Positions 26,590-38,437 of a stretch of DNA of 51,108 nt are shown in pieces. This stretch comes from Rubellimicrobium roseum (GTDB lineage: Bacteria > Pseudomonadota > Alphaproteobacteria > Rhodobacterales > Rhodobacteraceae). The stretch lies in the NCBI RefSeq assembly GCF_006152145.1, contig NZ_VDFV01000024.1, positions 1 to 51,108 of the forward strand. Reading direction: 5' to 3'. Below the pieces are notes generated by a model. The model saw nothing but the letters and a program-made list of their open reading frames with translations. It was not told where the DNA came from and did not search any database. Within the stretch, counting starts at the first letter, position 1. Every line of letters begins with the position of its first letter. Both the position numbers and the translations under genes were made by a program.

Positions 26590-27117
26590 TCAGGCTGCCC
26601 GAGCCGCTCCGTCGTCCAGGGACGTCAGCAATGCGGCCGCCAGTGCGAGGCAGGCCAGCAGCCCGCCCAAGATGGCGATTCCGCCCCAGCCGGGCCGCAG
26701 CAGCAGGAGCAGGATCGTCGGCACCTGCAGCGCAAGGCCTCGCCGCGCGTGCCGCAGGGCCCGCCGCCCGGCCATGAGCGCCGCCTCGCCGTCACGTCGC
26801 AGGGCGCGGGCGCAGGCGGGCTGGAACCCCGCCCGGCCCAGCGCCAGCGCGAGGCTCCCCAGGGCGGCCGCCAGCAGCGCCCAGGCCTCCACCGCGACGC
26901 CCTCGGTCGCCGCCAGCACGCCGCCCGAGATCAGCACGGCCAGCAGCGAGGGCCGAAGCGCCCGCCGGTCGAGCCGGGCCCCCTCGCGCACCGCGCGCAG
27001 CACGGCGGCCTCGTCGCGACGCGCGGCCGCCAGTCGCAAGCCCAACCGGAGCGCCGCGCCGGACCAGAGAAGGACGCCCAGGACGTGGGCCAGGGCGAGA
27101 AAGAGGATCGGCTCCAT
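26590..27117 (-). CDS. Small integral membrane protein, DUF2269/copper-resistance-D-like topology
   Basis: This 175-residue protein has about four hydrophobic segments. The first, FLALAHVLGVLLWSGAALRLG, has an early histidine as in DUF2269-type proteins, and the overall layout resembles the protein encoded by the next gene in the same direction (27290-27844). The function is unknown. The ribosome binding site before the ATG at 27117 is weak. It lies about 75 nt from dnaE, and 170 nt separate it from the related gene upstream. Confidence 0.65.
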   Translation of the reverse strand: MEPILFLALAHVLGVLLWSGAALRLGLRLAAARRDEAAVLRAVREGARLDRRALRPSLLAVLISGGVLAATEGVAVEAWALLAAALGSLALALGRAGFQPACARALRRDGEAALMAGRRALRHARRGLALQVPTILLLLLRPGWGGIAILGGLLACLALAAALLTSLDDGAARAA

Positions 27118-27289
27118 CGCACGCGTTCCGCCACAAGGAGAGTTGCGGCCGCCTCTTTACGCGGCGGCCGGACACGGGGGGAGGTGGTTGCATTCGGCTC
27201 GGAGCATTCCCGCGCAGGCGTAGGAACGATCCCGCGCAGCCGGACGGGAACGGCCGTGGCCACACCCGCCGAAGTTCCTTGCACCAGGG

Positions 27290-27844
27290 TCAGGCAGGCT
27301 GGGCCGCCGAGGCGCGAGCCCGGCCCGGCATCAGTCCAAGCGCCACGCCGCAGCCCAGAAAGGCGACGGGCACGAGCAGCGCGGGGTCGGTCCAGCCGGG
27401 CTTCAGCACCATCAACGCGATGATGGCGAACTGTCCGCCCAGGTCGACCTTGACGAGCCGCAGCACCCGGCGGCCGAGCGCGATGGCCTGCGCCATGTCG
27501 CCCTCGTCGCGCCAGACCTTGACCGCCCGTTCCGTGGTCGGGCCCAACACCGCGCCGCCCAGCGCCGCCGTGGCCACGACGACCGCCGTGGCCAGCACCG
27601 TCCACGCCGCGAAGCCCCAGCCCCCTAGCCAGGCCAGCCCGAGCCCGGTGAGGATGACGAGAAGGCTCAGCGGCAGGAACACGCGGTTGCCGAGGAGCGC
27701 CACGTAGGAGACGCCGGTCATCGTGGCGGCATCGTCGCCCCGGCGGTCGAGGAGCAGGACGAGCAGGGTCATGATCGAGGCGCCGCCGACCCAAAGGATC
27801 GCGCCGACGACGTGGACGAGTTTGAGAAGAAGATAAGGGTCCAT
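27290..27844 (-). CDS. DUF2269-family membrane protein
   Basis: This 184-residue integral membrane protein has four or five hydrophobic segments. The start [22 protein letters not shown] is typical of DUF2269 proteins, and the family-like segments include [21 protein letters not shown]. The biochemical role is not established. The ATG at 27844 lacks a clear Shine-Dalgarno site; the open frame extends to 27967, but that part is Gly/Arg/Ser-rich and lies in the xdhA divergent promoter region. It is paralogous in layout to the neighbour at 26590-27117, which suggests an old duplication. Confidence 0.7.
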   Translation of the reverse strand: MDPYLLLKLVHVVGAILWVGGASIMTLLVLLLDRRGDDAATMTGVSYVALLGNRVFLPLSLLVILTGLGLAWLGGWGFAAWTVLATAVVVATAALGGAVLGPTTERAVKVWRDEGDMAQAIALGRRVLRLVKVDLGGQFAIIALMVLKPGWTDPALLVPVAFLGCGVALGLMPGRARASAAQPA

Positions 27845-27883
27845 GGGAATGGGTCCGGTCCAAAAGGGGAAACTGGCAAAATC

Positions 27884-27908
27884 GTGGCGCCAGATGGCAC
27901 GGCGCCAC
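27884..27908. promoter_or_regulatory. 8-bp inverted repeat upstream of xdhA
   Basis: GTGGCGCC (27884-27891) and GGCGCCAC (27901-27908) form a perfect inverted repeat around 9 nt, in the gap between the divergent DUF2269-like gene and xdhA. It could be an operator for purine control or an RNA hairpin. No regulator gene is adjacent, so the assignment is open. Confidence 0.35.
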
Positions 27909-28064
27909 CCCGGCCCGACAGTCAGGAAATCCCGACCGCGCGAGGAGTTGCCTCCAGGGCTTGCCAAGAGGGGCGGCTTGCGCCTTGATGGCGCCCGGGC
28001 CGCGGTCTACGCCGCATCGACCGCGCGCCTTTTCGGCCAACAGGGTAACGCGGCGGGCTTTCAC

Positions 28065-29654
28065 ATGGAGATCGAGTTTCTCCTCAACGGGGAACGGGTC
28101 GCGGCGCGGGGGCCGGCGACGCGGACGCTCCTGGACTGGCTGCGCGAGGAACGCAGACTCACGGGCACCAAGGAGGGCTGCAACGAGGGCGACTGCGGCG
28201 CCTGCACCGTGATGGTGACGGACGCAAGGGGCGCGCGGGCGCTCAACGCCTGCATCCTGTTCCTGCCCCAGCTCGCCGGCAAGGCCGTCCGCACCGTCGA
28301 GGGGATCGCCTCGCCCGAGGGCGACCTTCATCCCGTGCAGCAGGCGATGATTGACCACCACGGCTCGCAATGCGGCTTCTGCACCCCGGGCTTCGTGGTG
28401 GCGATGGCGGCCGCGCACCTGAACGGGGACCGCGACCACGACACGGCGCTCGCCGGGAATCTTTGCCGCTGCACGGGCTACGCCCCCATCATTCGTGCGG
28501 CCGAGGCGGCGGCCCTCGTCCCCGTGCCCGACTGGTTGCGCGACGAACCCTTCGGAGAAGCACCCTCTGGGGCGCTGGGCACCCCCTCCGGCCCCGGCGC
28601 GGGCGACATGCCCCCATCCGAGGGCTGGGCCGGCCGGCGCGAGGATGCGGTGGACACCGCCCAGACCCGCGTCACCGGCTCAGGCCCCGTGCCCGACCCC
28701 ACAGGCACGCGCGGCGAGACCACGGGCGGCGCCGTCCCGGCCGGGACGGCAAAGCCCGCGCCCATCGCCCTGCCCTTCCCTGCGCCAATCCCTGACGGCG
28801 CGGCTTTCCTGCCCGACAGCGCCGACGCGCTCGCCGCCTGGTATGCCGCCAACCCCGACGCCACGCTGGTCGCCGGGGCGACGGATGTGGGGCTCTGGGT
28901 GACCAAGGGCCTGCGCGACCTGCCCAAGGTGGCCTTCCTCCACCGCGCCCGCGACCTCGCCCGGATCGAGACCCAGGGCGACCGCCTCCGCTTCGGCGCG
29001 GGCGCCACCATGACCGAGGTGCTTTCGGCCGTCGCCCACCGCTACCCGAGCTGGGCCGCGCTCATCCGCCGCTACGGTTCGGCGCAGGTGAGGAACGCCG
29101 CCACCATCGGCGGCAACATCGCCAACGGCAGCCCCATCGGGGACAACCCGCCCGCTCTGATCGCCCTGGGGGCCACGCTCCACCTGCGCAAAGGGGACAC
29201 CCGCCGCGACATACCCTTGGAGGCCTTCTTTCTCGCCTACGGCAAGCAGGACCGCCAGCCCGGCGAGTTCGTGGAGGCAGTGACGATCCCTGCCGCGGCT
29301 CCTGCCTTCCGGGTCTACAAGCTCTCCAAGCGCTTCGACCAGGACATCTCGGCCGTCTGCGGCGGCTTCCACGTGACCATCGAGAACGGGGCCGTGACCG
29401 CCGCCCGCATCGCCTTCGGCGGCATGGCCGGCGTGCCCAAGCGCGCGTCCCATGTCGAGGCGGCCCTCCTCGGCCAGCCCTGGACCGCCGAGACCATTGC
29501 GGCGGCGATGCCCGCCTTCGCGCAAGACTTCACGCCCCTCTCCGACATGCGTGCCTCGGCGACCTACCGGCTGGAGGCCGCCGCAGGAATGCTGATGCGC
29601 TACCACGCCGAGCTCTCCGGCGCCGTCATCGACATCCGGGGGATCACGCCATGA
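28065..29654 (+). CDS. xdhA: Xanthine dehydrogenase small subunit (2Fe-2S and FAD domains)
   Basis: This 529-residue subunit passes electrons from the molybdenum centre to NAD+. The N-terminal ferredoxin domain has C39, C44, C47 and C63; the second cluster domain has CGFC (103-106) and CRC (134-136). The FAD domain starts near 240, with [11 protein letters not shown] and [12 protein letters not shown]. Compared with the usual length of about 460 residues, there is an extra Gly/Pro/Thr-rich linker of roughly 65 residues (about 160-235) between the iron-sulfur and FAD parts. It stays in frame with no stop. The ATG at 28065 begins exactly at the family start but has no clear Shine-Dalgarno site. 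It overlaps xdhB by ATGA. Confidence 0.93.
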   Translation: MEIEFLLNGERVAARGPATRTLLDWLREERRLTGTKEGCNEGDCGACTVMVTDARGARALNACILFLPQLAGKAVRTVEGIASPEGDLHPVQQAMIDHHGSQCGFCTPGFVVAMAAAHLNGDRDHDTALAGNLCRCTGYAPIIRAAEAAALVPVPDWLRDEPFGEAPSGALGTPSGPGAGDMPPSEGWAGRREDAVDTAQTRVTGSGPVPDPTGTRGETTGGAVPAGTAKPAPIALPFPAPIPDGAAFLPDSADALAAWYAANPDATLVAGATDVGLWVTKGLRDLPKVAFLHRARDLARIETQGDRLRFGAGATMTEVLSAVAHRYPSWAALIRRYGSAQVRNAATIGGNIANGSPIGDNPPALIALGATLHLRKGDTRRDIPLEAFFLAYGKQDRQPGEFVEAVTIPAAAPAFRVYKLSKRFDQDISAVCGGFHVTIENGAVTAARIAFGGMAGVPKRASHVEAALLGQPWTAETIAAAMPAFAQDFTPLSDMRASATYRLEAAAGMLMRYHAELSGAVIDIRGITP

Positions 29655-31936
29655 CCGTGGGCCTGCGCGAGACGCACGACTCCGCCCTTCTCCACGTCAC
29701 GGGGCAGGCGCGCTACGTCGACGACATCCCCGCTCCTGCGGGCTGCCTGCACCTGGCCTTCGGCCTGTCCGACATCGCCCATGGGCGGCTCCTTTCGCTG
29801 GACCTCTCGGACGTGCGCGCCGCGCCGGGGGTGGTGGACGTGATGGCAGCCGGGGACCTCCTCCGCCCCGCCGATTGCTCCCCTTCCGTCCACGACGAGC
29901 CGCTCCTCTGCGACGGCACGATCCACTACCTCGGCCAGCCGCTCTTCCTCGTCATCGCCACGAGCCACCTCGCCGCGCGCAGGGCCGCCAAGCTGGCCCG
30001 AGCCGAGGTCGAGGCCGCCCCGCCCCTCCTCACCATCGACGAGGCGCTGGCCGCCGACAGCCGCTTCGAGGACGGCCCCCGCACCTGGACCAAGGGTGAC
30101 GTCTCCGCGGCCCTTGCCAGTGCCCCTCGGCGGCTCAGGGGCGTGCTGGAGATGGGCGGTCAGGAGCACTTCTACCTCGAAGGCCAGGCCGCCCTCGCCT
30201 TGCCCGGAGAAGGGCAGATGGAGGTCCACTCCTCGACCCAGCACCCGAGCGAAATCCAGCACAAGGTCGCCGATGCCCTCGGGCTCCACATGAACGACGT
30301 GCGCGTGGTGATGCGGCGGATGGGCGGCGGCTTCGGCGGCAAGGAAAGCCAGGGCAACGCGCTCGCCATCGCCTGCGCCGTGGCCGCCGAGCGGACGGGG
30401 CGCGCCTGCCGGATGCGCTACGACCGCGACGACGACATGGTCATCACCGGCAAGCGCCACGACTTCCGCATCGACTACGAGGTGGGCTTCGACGACGAGG
30501 GCCACCTCCTCGCGATCGACGTCACGCAATACGCCCGCTGCGGCTGGTCGCAGGACCTGAGCCTCGCCGTCTGCGACCGCGCGATGCTCCACGCCGATAA
30601 CGCCTACCTCATCCCTCACATGAGGATCACCTCGCATCGCCTCAGGACGCATACGCAATCCGCGACCGCCTTCCGCGGCTTCGGGGGTCCTCAGGGCATG
30701 CTGGGAATGGAACGGATCATCGACCACGTCGCGCAGGAGTTGGGCCGCGACCCTGTGGAGGTCCGCCGCCTGAACTTCTACGCTCCGGCGGGAACCCAGG
30801 CGGGCCAGACCACGCCCTACGGCATGGAGGTGACCGACTTCCCGCTCCATGAGATGACCGACGCACTCCTCGCCTCCTCGGACTACGAGGCCCGGCGCGC
30901 GGCCATCCGCGACTGGAATGCCGGAAGCCCGATCCTCAAGCGTGGCCTCGCCTACGCCCCGGTCAAGTTCGGCATCTCCTTCACGCTCACCCACCTCAAC
31001 CAGGCGGGCGCACTGGTGAACGTCTACCGGGACGGCTCGATCCTGCTGAACCATGGCGGGACCGAGATGGGTCAGGGCCTTCATCGCAAGGTCACGCAGG
31101 TCGCGGCCTCACGGCTGGGCGTGCCGCTGTCGCGCGTCCGCATCAGTGCGACCGACACGACCAAGGTGCCCAACACCTCGGCCACCGCCGCCTCCTCTGG
31201 CGCGGATCTCAACGGCATGGCGACGCAGGCGGCCTGCGACACCATCCGCGACCGCATGGCCCAGCGTCTCGCCGGCCTCCACCAGACCACGCCCGACCGG
31301 GTCGAGTTCGCGGACGGCATGGTCACGGTCGGCGGGCAGGAACTCACCTGGGACGCGGCCGTCGAGGCCTGCTATCTCGGCCGGGTGTCGCTGTCGGCCA
31401 CGGGCTACTACGCCACGCCCGACCTCGAATGGGACCGGCGGCGCGGCCAGGGACGGCCCTTCTTCTACTTTTCCTACGGTTGCGCGGTGACCGAGGTCGT
31501 CCTCGACACGCTCACGGGCGAGAACCGCATCCTGCGCGCCGACATCCTGCACGACTGCGGGTCGTCGCTGAACCCCGCGCTGGACATCGGCCAGATCGAA
31601 GGCGGCTACGTTCAAGGCGCAGGCTGGCTCACCACCGAGGAGCTGGTCTGGGACGACAAGGGTCGGCTTCGGACCCACGCGCCCTCGACCTACAAGATCC
31701 CCGCCGTCTCCGACCGCCCGGCCGTGTTCAACGTGCGCCTCTGGGACGCGCCGAACCCATCCGCAACGATCTACCGTTCCAAGGCCGTGGGCGAGCCGCC
31801 GTTCATGCTAGGCATCTCGGTTTTCCTCGCGCTCGGGGACGCCTGCGCGGCCTGCGGGCCGCACTTTCCCGACCTCCAGGCCCCCGCGACGCCGGAACGG
31901 GTGCTCCAGGCGGTCCACCGGGCGCGGGGCGGATGA
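29651..31936 (+). CDS. xdhB: Xanthine dehydrogenase large (molybdopterin) subunit
   Basis: This 761-residue catalytic subunit oxidises hypoxanthine to xanthine and xanthine to urate at a molybdenum cofactor. Signatures are [12 protein letters not shown] near the start, [10 protein letters not shown] (cofactor binding), [21 protein letters not shown] and the C-terminal [11 protein letters not shown] with the expected catalytic glutamate. The ATG at 29651 overlaps the xdhA stop. It ends overlapping xdhC, giving the order xdhA-xdhB-xdhC typical of Rhodobacterales. Confidence 0.95.
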   Translation: MTVGLRETHDSALLHVTGQARYVDDIPAPAGCLHLAFGLSDIAHGRLLSLDLSDVRAAPGVVDVMAAGDLLRPADCSPSVHDEPLLCDGTIHYLGQPLFLVIATSHLAARRAAKLARAEVEAAPPLLTIDEALAADSRFEDGPRTWTKGDVSAALASAPRRLRGVLEMGGQEHFYLEGQAALALPGEGQMEVHSSTQHPSEIQHKVADALGLHMNDVRVVMRRMGGGFGGKESQGNALAIACAVAAERTGRACRMRYDRDDDMVITGKRHDFRIDYEVGFDDEGHLLAIDVTQYARCGWSQDLSLAVCDRAMLHADNAYLIPHMRITSHRLRTHTQSATAFRGFGGPQGMLGMERIIDHVAQELGRDPVEVRRLNFYAPAGTQAGQTTPYGMEVTDFPLHEMTDALLASSDYEARRAAIRDWNAGSPILKRGLAYAPVKFGISFTLTHLNQAGALVNVYRDGSILLNHGGTEMGQGLHRKVTQVAASRLGVPLSRVRISATDTTKVPNTSATAASSGADLNGMATQAACDTIRDRMAQRLAGLHQTTPDRVEFADGMVTVGGQELTWDAAVEACYLGRVSLSATGYYATPDLEWDRRRGQGRPFFYFSYGCAVTEVVLDTLTGENRILRADILHDCGSSLNPALDIGQIEGGYVQGAGWLTTEELVWDDKGRLRTHAPSTYKIPAVSDRPAVFNVRLWDAPNPSATIYRSKAVGEPPFMLGISVFLALGDACAACGPHFPDLQAPATPERVLQAVHRARGG

Positions 31937-32855
31937 GCCTCGACCTTCCTGCCCTCCGCGCGGCGGTCGCCACCCAAGGCGCGGTGGTCCGCATCCTCGT
32001 GGTCACCGTCGCGGGCTCGGTCCCGCGCGAGGCCGGGACCTCCATGCTCGTCTGGGCAGGCGGCGAGGACGGCACCATCGGCGGGGGCGAACTGGAGAAC
32101 CAGGCCATCGCCGAGGCGCGGGCCATGCTGGCCGAGCCCGCGCCCGCCCCGCGGCTGCGCCCCATCCCGCTCGGGCCCGCGCTGGGCCAGTGCTGCGGCG
32201 GCTCGGTCACGCTCGCCTGGGAGCGGTTCGACGCCGCCACGCTCCCGACCGCGCTGCCCTACACGCGGCCCCTCGGGGGCAGCGCCACCCCGCGCCCCGC
32301 GCTCGACCCCGCGCCCGGCACGCCGCCGCAGGTCCGCGACGGCTGGCTGGTCGAGACCGCGCCCGCGCCGGGTCGCCCGCTCTGGGTCTGGGGCGCGGGC
32401 CATGTCGGGCGCGCGATCGTGGACGTGCTGGCCCCCTGGCCGGGCGTGGCGATCACCTGGATCGACCTGGGCCCCGACCGCTACCCCGACCGCGTGCCCG
32501 CGGGCGTGACGAGACTGCCCGCCGCCGAGCCCCCCGCGCTGGTCCGCTACGCGCCCACCGACGCCGACCATCTGGTCCTCACGCGCTCGCACGAGCTCGA
32601 TCTCCAGCTCTGCCACGCGCTCCTGCGGCACGGCTTCGCCAGCCTCGGCCTGATCGGCTCGGCCACCAAGATGGCCCGCTTCCGCACAAAGCTCGCTGCG
32701 CTTGGCCACACGGCCGCTCACATTTCGCGCATTGCCTGCCCGATAGGCGATCCCACCTTGGGAAAGCACCCCCAAGCCATTGCCGTCGGCGTCGCCGCTG
32801 CGCTAATGCGGGCCGCAGGGGCAGGCGATCTACGCCAGGAAAGGGACGCGACCGG

Positions 32856-32859
<4 letters not shown>
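31933..32859 (+). CDS. xdhC: Xanthine dehydrogenase accessory protein (Mo-cofactor insertion)
   Basis: This 308-residue XdhC/CoxI-family chaperone binds the molybdenum cofactor and delivers it to XdhB. Family marks are REAGTSMLVW, GTIGGGELENQA, GQCCGGSVTL with adjacent cysteines, a Rossmann-like VWGAGHVGRA and GLIGSATKMARF. ATGA overlaps join it both to xdhB and to the ABC ATPase that follows, so enzyme assembly and purine uptake are expressed together. Confidence 0.92.
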
Positions 32860-34379
<1,520 letters not shown>

Positions 34380-34487
34380 CCGGCCCGCCCCTGTCCGCCG
34401 TCGCAGGCGTATTTCTGCCAAGTTGATAGGGCATCGCTCATCGACCTGGTCCCAATACGCATCCCACCCCGGCCGGAGGCGCACCGC

Positions 34488-35609
34488 ATGATCGTCCTAG
34501 AGAAGCGCCCGAACCCGTCCCGCGCCTGGGCCTTCGCGACGCCGGTCCTGGCGGTGATCGCCACCATGATCGCGGGCGGGCTCCTCTTCGCCGCGCTGGG
34601 CAAGGACCCGGTCCTCGCCATCCGAACGATCTTCTGGGACCCGCTCTTCGGCGATTTCGCGAGCTACACGCGCCCGCAGTTGCTCATCAAGGCGGGGCCG
34701 CTCATCCTCATCGCTGTCGGCCTGTCCTTCGGCTTCCGCGCCGGCATCTGGAACATCGGGGCCGAGGGGCAATACATCTTGGGCGCGCTCACGGGCGCCG
34801 CCGTGGGCTTGGCCTTCTACCCGACCGAGTCGCGCCTTGTCTTTCCGCTCATGGTCGCGGCCGGAGCGCTGGGCGGCATCGCCTGGGCGCTGATCCCCGC
34901 GCTCCTCAAGATCCGCTTCGGCACGAACGAGATCCTCGTCTCGCTGATGCTGGTCTACGTGGCCACCAACCTTCTGGCCTATGCGGCCCTGGGGCCGCTC
35001 CAGAATCCCGAAGGCATGGGCTTCCCCGGCTCGCGCAACCTGTCCCAGTGGCTGGCCGCCGCGAACCTCGAGCTGTTTCCGGGCACCGGCATCCACTGGG
35101 GCGTGATCGCGGCGGGGCTTGCGGTGATCGTGGCCCATGTCCTGCTCGCCCGCCACGTCTTCGGCTTCGCGGTGCGCCTGGCCGGCCAGAGCCCCCGCGC
35201 CGCCGCCTTCGCGGGCGTCTCGCCATCGCGGCTGGTGCTGGCCTGCATGGCGATGTCCGGCGGCCTTGCCGGTGCGGCCGGCCTCTTCGAGGTGACGGGG
35301 CCCGCCGGGCAGATCTCCATCGACTTCAACGTGGGCTACGGCTTCACGGCCATCATCGTGGCCTTCCTGGGCCGCCTGCACCCCGTCGGCATCCTGCTCG
35401 CGGGGCTCCTGATGGCGCTCACCTACATCGGGGGCGAGATGGCGCAGCTCCAGCTCTCGCTGCCCGCCGCCGCCATCCAGCTCTTCCAGGGGATGCTCCT
35501 GTTCTTCCTTCTCGCCATGGACGTGCTCACGCAGTTCCGCCTTCGCTGGAAGGGAGCCCCGGTCGTCCCCGCACCCGCAGCCGCAGCCGCCCCGCAGGAG
35601 GCGAGCTGA
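34488..35609 (+). CDS. BMP-type ABC transporter permease 1
   Basis: This 373-residue inner-membrane permease has about 8-10 hydrophobic segments and the family motifs GFRAGIWNIGAEGQYILGA and GTNEILVSLMLVYVA. It pairs with the shorter permease encoded next. The stop overlaps that gene's start (TGATG at 35607-35611). The C-terminus is an alanine/proline-rich tail. Confidence 0.9.
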   Translation: MIVLEKRPNPSRAWAFATPVLAVIATMIAGGLLFAALGKDPVLAIRTIFWDPLFGDFASYTRPQLLIKAGPLILIAVGLSFGFRAGIWNIGAEGQYILGALTGAAVGLAFYPTESRLVFPLMVAAGALGGIAWALIPALLKIRFGTNEILVSLMLVYVATNLLAYAALGPLQNPEGMGFPGSRNLSQWLAAANLELFPGTGIHWGVIAAGLAVIVAHVLLARHVFGFAVRLAGQSPRAAAFAGVSPSRLVLACMAMSGGLAGAAGLFEVTGPAGQISIDFNVGYGFTAIIVAFLGRLHPVGILLAGLLMALTYIGGEMAQLQLSLPAAAIQLFQGMLLFFLLAMDVLTQFRLRWKGAPVVPAPAAAAAPQEAS

Positions 35610-36541
35610 TGGATCTGGGCGGCATCTCCCCCATCCTCCTCCTCGCCTCCCTCATGGTGGCATCGACGCCCATCCTCCTCGCCGCGCTGGGCGAGCTGGT
35701 GGTGGAGCGCGCGGGCGTCCTCAACCTGGGCGTCGAGGGCATGATGATCACCGGCGCCATCACCGGCTTCGCCACGGCCGTCGCCACGGGCTCGCCCGCC
35801 CTGGGCTTCCTTGGCGCGGCAGCCGGCGGGGCGGCGCTGTCGGTGATCTTCGCGGTCCTGGTGCTCTGGCTCAAGTCGAACCAGGTGGCGACCGGCCTCG
35901 CGCTCACCCTCTTCGGGCTCGGCCTCGCCTCGCTGATCGGCCAAGGCTACCAGGGCATCCGCGCGCCCTCGACGGCGCGGCTCGACATCCCGCTCCTGTC
36001 CGACATTCCCGCGCTGGGGCCCATCCTCTTCCGACACGACTGGGTTGTCTACCTGGGCCTCGCGCTGGTCGCGGGCACCTGGTGGTTCCTGAGTCGCACC
36101 CGCGCGGGCCTGACCTTGCGAGCGGTGGGCGAGAACCATGACGCGGCCCACGCGCTGGGCTACCACGTCCTGCGGCTGCGCTTCCTGGCCATCCTCTTCG
36201 GCGGGGCCTGCGCGGGCCTGGGCGGCGCCTATCTCAGCCTCGTCCGCGTTCCCCAATGGACCGAGGGCGTCACGGCGGGCGCGGGCTGGATCGCGCTGGC
36301 CATCGTGGTCTTCGCCTCCTGGCGGCCCCTGCGGCTCCTCCTCGGCGCCTGGCTCTTCGGTGGCATCTCGGTCCTGCAGCTCAACCTTCAGGCCGCGAAT
36401 GTCCCAGTCCCGGTCGAGGTCCTGTCGATGGCCCCCTATCTCGTCACCATCCTCGTGCTGGTGCTGATCTCCTCGGGCCGAGGCCGGGCGCGGCTGGCCG
36501 CGCCGGGCTCGCTCGGGCAACCCTTCCACGCCTCGCGCTAA
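35609..36541 (+). CDS. BMP-type ABC transporter permease 2
   Basis: This 310-residue permease is the usual shorter partner in nucleoside-type importers. It carries GELVVERAGVLNLGVEGMMITGA near residue 30 and the coupling segment LRAVGENHDAAHALGYHVLRLRF. The ATG at 35609 shares a base with the preceding TGA. The substrate-binding protein gene follows after 31 nt, which include a GGGAG ribosome binding site. Confidence 0.9.
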   Translation: MDLGGISPILLLASLMVASTPILLAALGELVVERAGVLNLGVEGMMITGAITGFATAVATGSPALGFLGAAAGGAALSVIFAVLVLWLKSNQVATGLALTLFGLGLASLIGQGYQGIRAPSTARLDIPLLSDIPALGPILFRHDWVVYLGLALVAGTWWFLSRTRAGLTLRAVGENHDAAHALGYHVLRLRFLAILFGGACAGLGGAYLSLVRVPQWTEGVTAGAGWIALAIVVFASWRPLRLLLGAWLFGGISVLQLNLQAANVPVPVEVLSMAPYLVTILVLVLISSGRGRARLAAPGSLGQPFHASR

Positions 36542-36572
36542 GAGGCGTCTCATCCAAGCAGGGAGTTTTGGC

Positions 36573-37664
36573 ATGAAACTGAACAGACGGACGCTGCTCG
36601 CCTCGGGCGCCTCGGCCGCGACGCTCGCGACTCTGGGCCTGCCCGTCCGGGCGCAGACGGAGCCGCTCAAGGTCGGCTTCATCTACGTGGGCCCGATCGG
36701 CGACGGCGGCTGGACCTTCCAGCACGACCTGGGCCGCCTTGCGGTCGAGGAGCACTTCGGCGACGCGGTCGAGACGATCTACCAGGAATCCGTCCCCGAG
36801 GGCGCCGACGCCGAGCGCGCGATCACCCAGATGGTCCTCGCGGGCGCCGACCTGATCTTCACGACCTCCTTCGGCTTCATGGACGCGACCGCCAACGTCG
36901 CCGCCCAGTTCCCGGACGTGAAGTTCGAGCATGCGACCGGCTACAAGACGGCCGACAACCTCGCCGTCTACGACGCCCGCTTCTACGAGGGCCGCGCGGT
37001 CATCGGCCACATTGCCGGCAAGATGACCAAGACCAACAAGATCGGCTACATCGGCTCCTTCCCGATCCCCGAGGTCATCCAGGGCATCAACTCGTCCTTC
37101 ATCCATGCCAGGAAGGCGAACCCGGACGTCGAGATGGTGGTGATCTGGGCCTATACCTGGTTCGATCCCGCCAAGGAGGCCGACGCCGCCCAGGCCATGA
37201 TCGAGCAGGGCGTGGACGTCATCCTGCAGCACACCGACTCGACCGCCCCGCAGGCCGCCGCGCAGGCCGCCGGGAACGTCTTCACCTTCGGTCAAGCGTC
37301 CGACATGGAGGCCTTCAAGCCCGTGCCGCGGATCTCCTCGATCATCGACAACTGGGCACCCTACTACATCGGCCGCGTGCAGGCGGCGATCGACGGCACC
37401 TGGGCCACCCACTCCTTCTGGGGCGGCATCGCCGACGGCGAGGTGCTGATCGGCGAGATCACCGAGGCCGTGCCGGCCGAGGTCAAGGCCGAGGCCGAGG
37501 CCCTGCGCGACCAGATCGCCGCCGGGACGTACCACCCGTTCACCGGTCCGCTGAACAAGCAGGACGGCACGCCCTGGCTGGCCGAAGGTCAGACCGCCAC
37601 CGACGAGGAGCTGCGCGGCCTGAACTTCTACGTCGAAGGCATCGCGGGCGAGATCCCGGCCTGA
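36573..37664 (+). CDS. BMP-family purine/nucleoside-binding protein
   Basis: This 363-residue secreted binding protein begins MKLNRRTLLASGASAATLATLG, a twin-arginine-like signal, with cleavage likely after VRAQ/RAQT near residue 27. The BMP family features are VGFIYVGPIGDGGWTFQHD, FDPAKEADAAQAMIEQGVD and VLIGEITEAVP. It has no lipobox cysteine. It closes the xdhABC-transporter operon, which ends in a strong hairpin. Confidence 0.92.
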   Translation: MKLNRRTLLASGASAATLATLGLPVRAQTEPLKVGFIYVGPIGDGGWTFQHDLGRLAVEEHFGDAVETIYQESVPEGADAERAITQMVLAGADLIFTTSFGFMDATANVAAQFPDVKFEHATGYKTADNLAVYDARFYEGRAVIGHIAGKMTKTNKIGYIGSFPIPEVIQGINSSFIHARKANPDVEMVVIWAYTWFDPAKEADAAQAMIEQGVDVILQHTDSTAPQAAAQAAGNVFTFGQASDMEAFKPVPRISSIIDNWAPYYIGRVQAAIDGTWATHSFWGGIADGEVLIGEITEAVPAEVKAEAEALRDQIAAGTYHPFTGPLNKQDGTPWLAEGQTATDEELRGLNFYVEGIAGEIPA

Positions 37665-37677
37665 CGACCACGACCGT

Positions 37678-37704
37678 CCGGGCCCGCCCAAGCGGCGGGC
37701 CCGG
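37678..37704. terminator. Strong bidirectional hairpin between the purine operon and the lectin-like gene
   Basis: A perfect 11-bp stem (CCGGGCCCGCC 37678-37688, GGCGGGCCCGG 37694-37704) with a 5-nt loop lies 13 nt after the binding-protein stop and 8 nt before the convergent lectin-like gene end. It has only a weak pyrimidine tail, but position and symmetry fit termination of both transcripts. Confidence 0.75.
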
Positions 37705-37712
37705 TCTCCGGA

Positions 37713-38315
37713 TCAGCCCGTGCGGCGGCGCGCGGCGACGCCCAGCAGGCCCAGCCCGGCCGCCAGCAGCGGCAGGCCGGCGGGCAGCGGAACGGGGGCC
37801 ACGTCGTACTCGACGACGTAGGCTAGCGCCGCATAGTTATCCTGCATGTCGTTCCACATGGTGTCATACCACCAACCGACAGCGAAGTTCTCCGCCCCGT
37901 CACGACCCATGTTGTTCGGCTCCCAATCGGCCCAGTTGTCCCAGGTCGAATACAGGGACTGACCCGCTTCCGGGCCCGTGACCCAACGCCAGTCGCCTTC
38001 CTCCTCGGCATCCGAGGCCCCCAGCCAAGCCGACGTGTAGCCATGGAAACCTTCTCCGTTGCCCGACGAGGTCCAGTTGAGGACATCGAGGAACATCTGC
38101 TCCGACGCTGACGTCACCGTCGCAAGATGGCCGCTCGCACCCAGGAAGCTGAGTCCGGCCGCAGCCGCCATCGCTCCGCCGAACGTCGCCTGCGAGTACC
38201 AGGTGACCAATTCGTAGTAGTGTCCGTTCCCCTCCCACTTGACCGGTCCGGCCAAGGCCGGCGTGGCCAGTCCAATGGCCAGCGCGAGCGCCGACAGTTT
38301 CTTCAGCCTGTTCAT
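37713..38315 (-). CDS. Secreted C-type-lectin-like protein with VPLPA-CTERM sorting signal
   Basis: This 200-residue exported protein begins with a Sec signal (KKLSALALAIGLATPALA). The central domain has C-type lectin traits: GGHLATVTSASEQMFLDVL-like (here SGHLATVTSASEQ), WLGASDAEEEGDWRWVTG and WADWEPNN, the last a typical sugar/calcium-binding motif. The end reads VPLPAGLPLLAAGLGLLGVAARRR, a VPLPA-CTERM signal processed by exosortase-like enzymes in Rhodobacterales. No exosortase gene is in the window. The AAGGAG before the ATG at 38315 abuts it with no spacer, which is unusual and may limit translation. It lacks cysteines for the usual lectin disulfides. Confidence 0.85.
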   Translation of the reverse strand: MNRLKKLSALALAIGLATPALAGPVKWEGNGHYYELVTWYSQATFGGAMAAAAGLSFLGASGHLATVTSASEQMFLDVLNWTSSGNGEGFHGYTSAWLGASDAEEEGDWRWVTGPEAGQSLYSTWDNWADWEPNNMGRDGAENFAVGWWYDTMWNDMQDNYAALAYVVEYDVAPVPLPAGLPLLAAGLGLLGVAARRRTG

Positions 38316-38437
38316 CTCCTTGAAAGCGAAGCGGGCTGCGAGGTATGTACGATCCTAGCATTTTCACGTTTGATTTCCGCCTGTTCCCGTTCAGCCCGGG
38401 GACTTGCCACGTCGGCGCCGCCGGTGTTGATGGCGCC

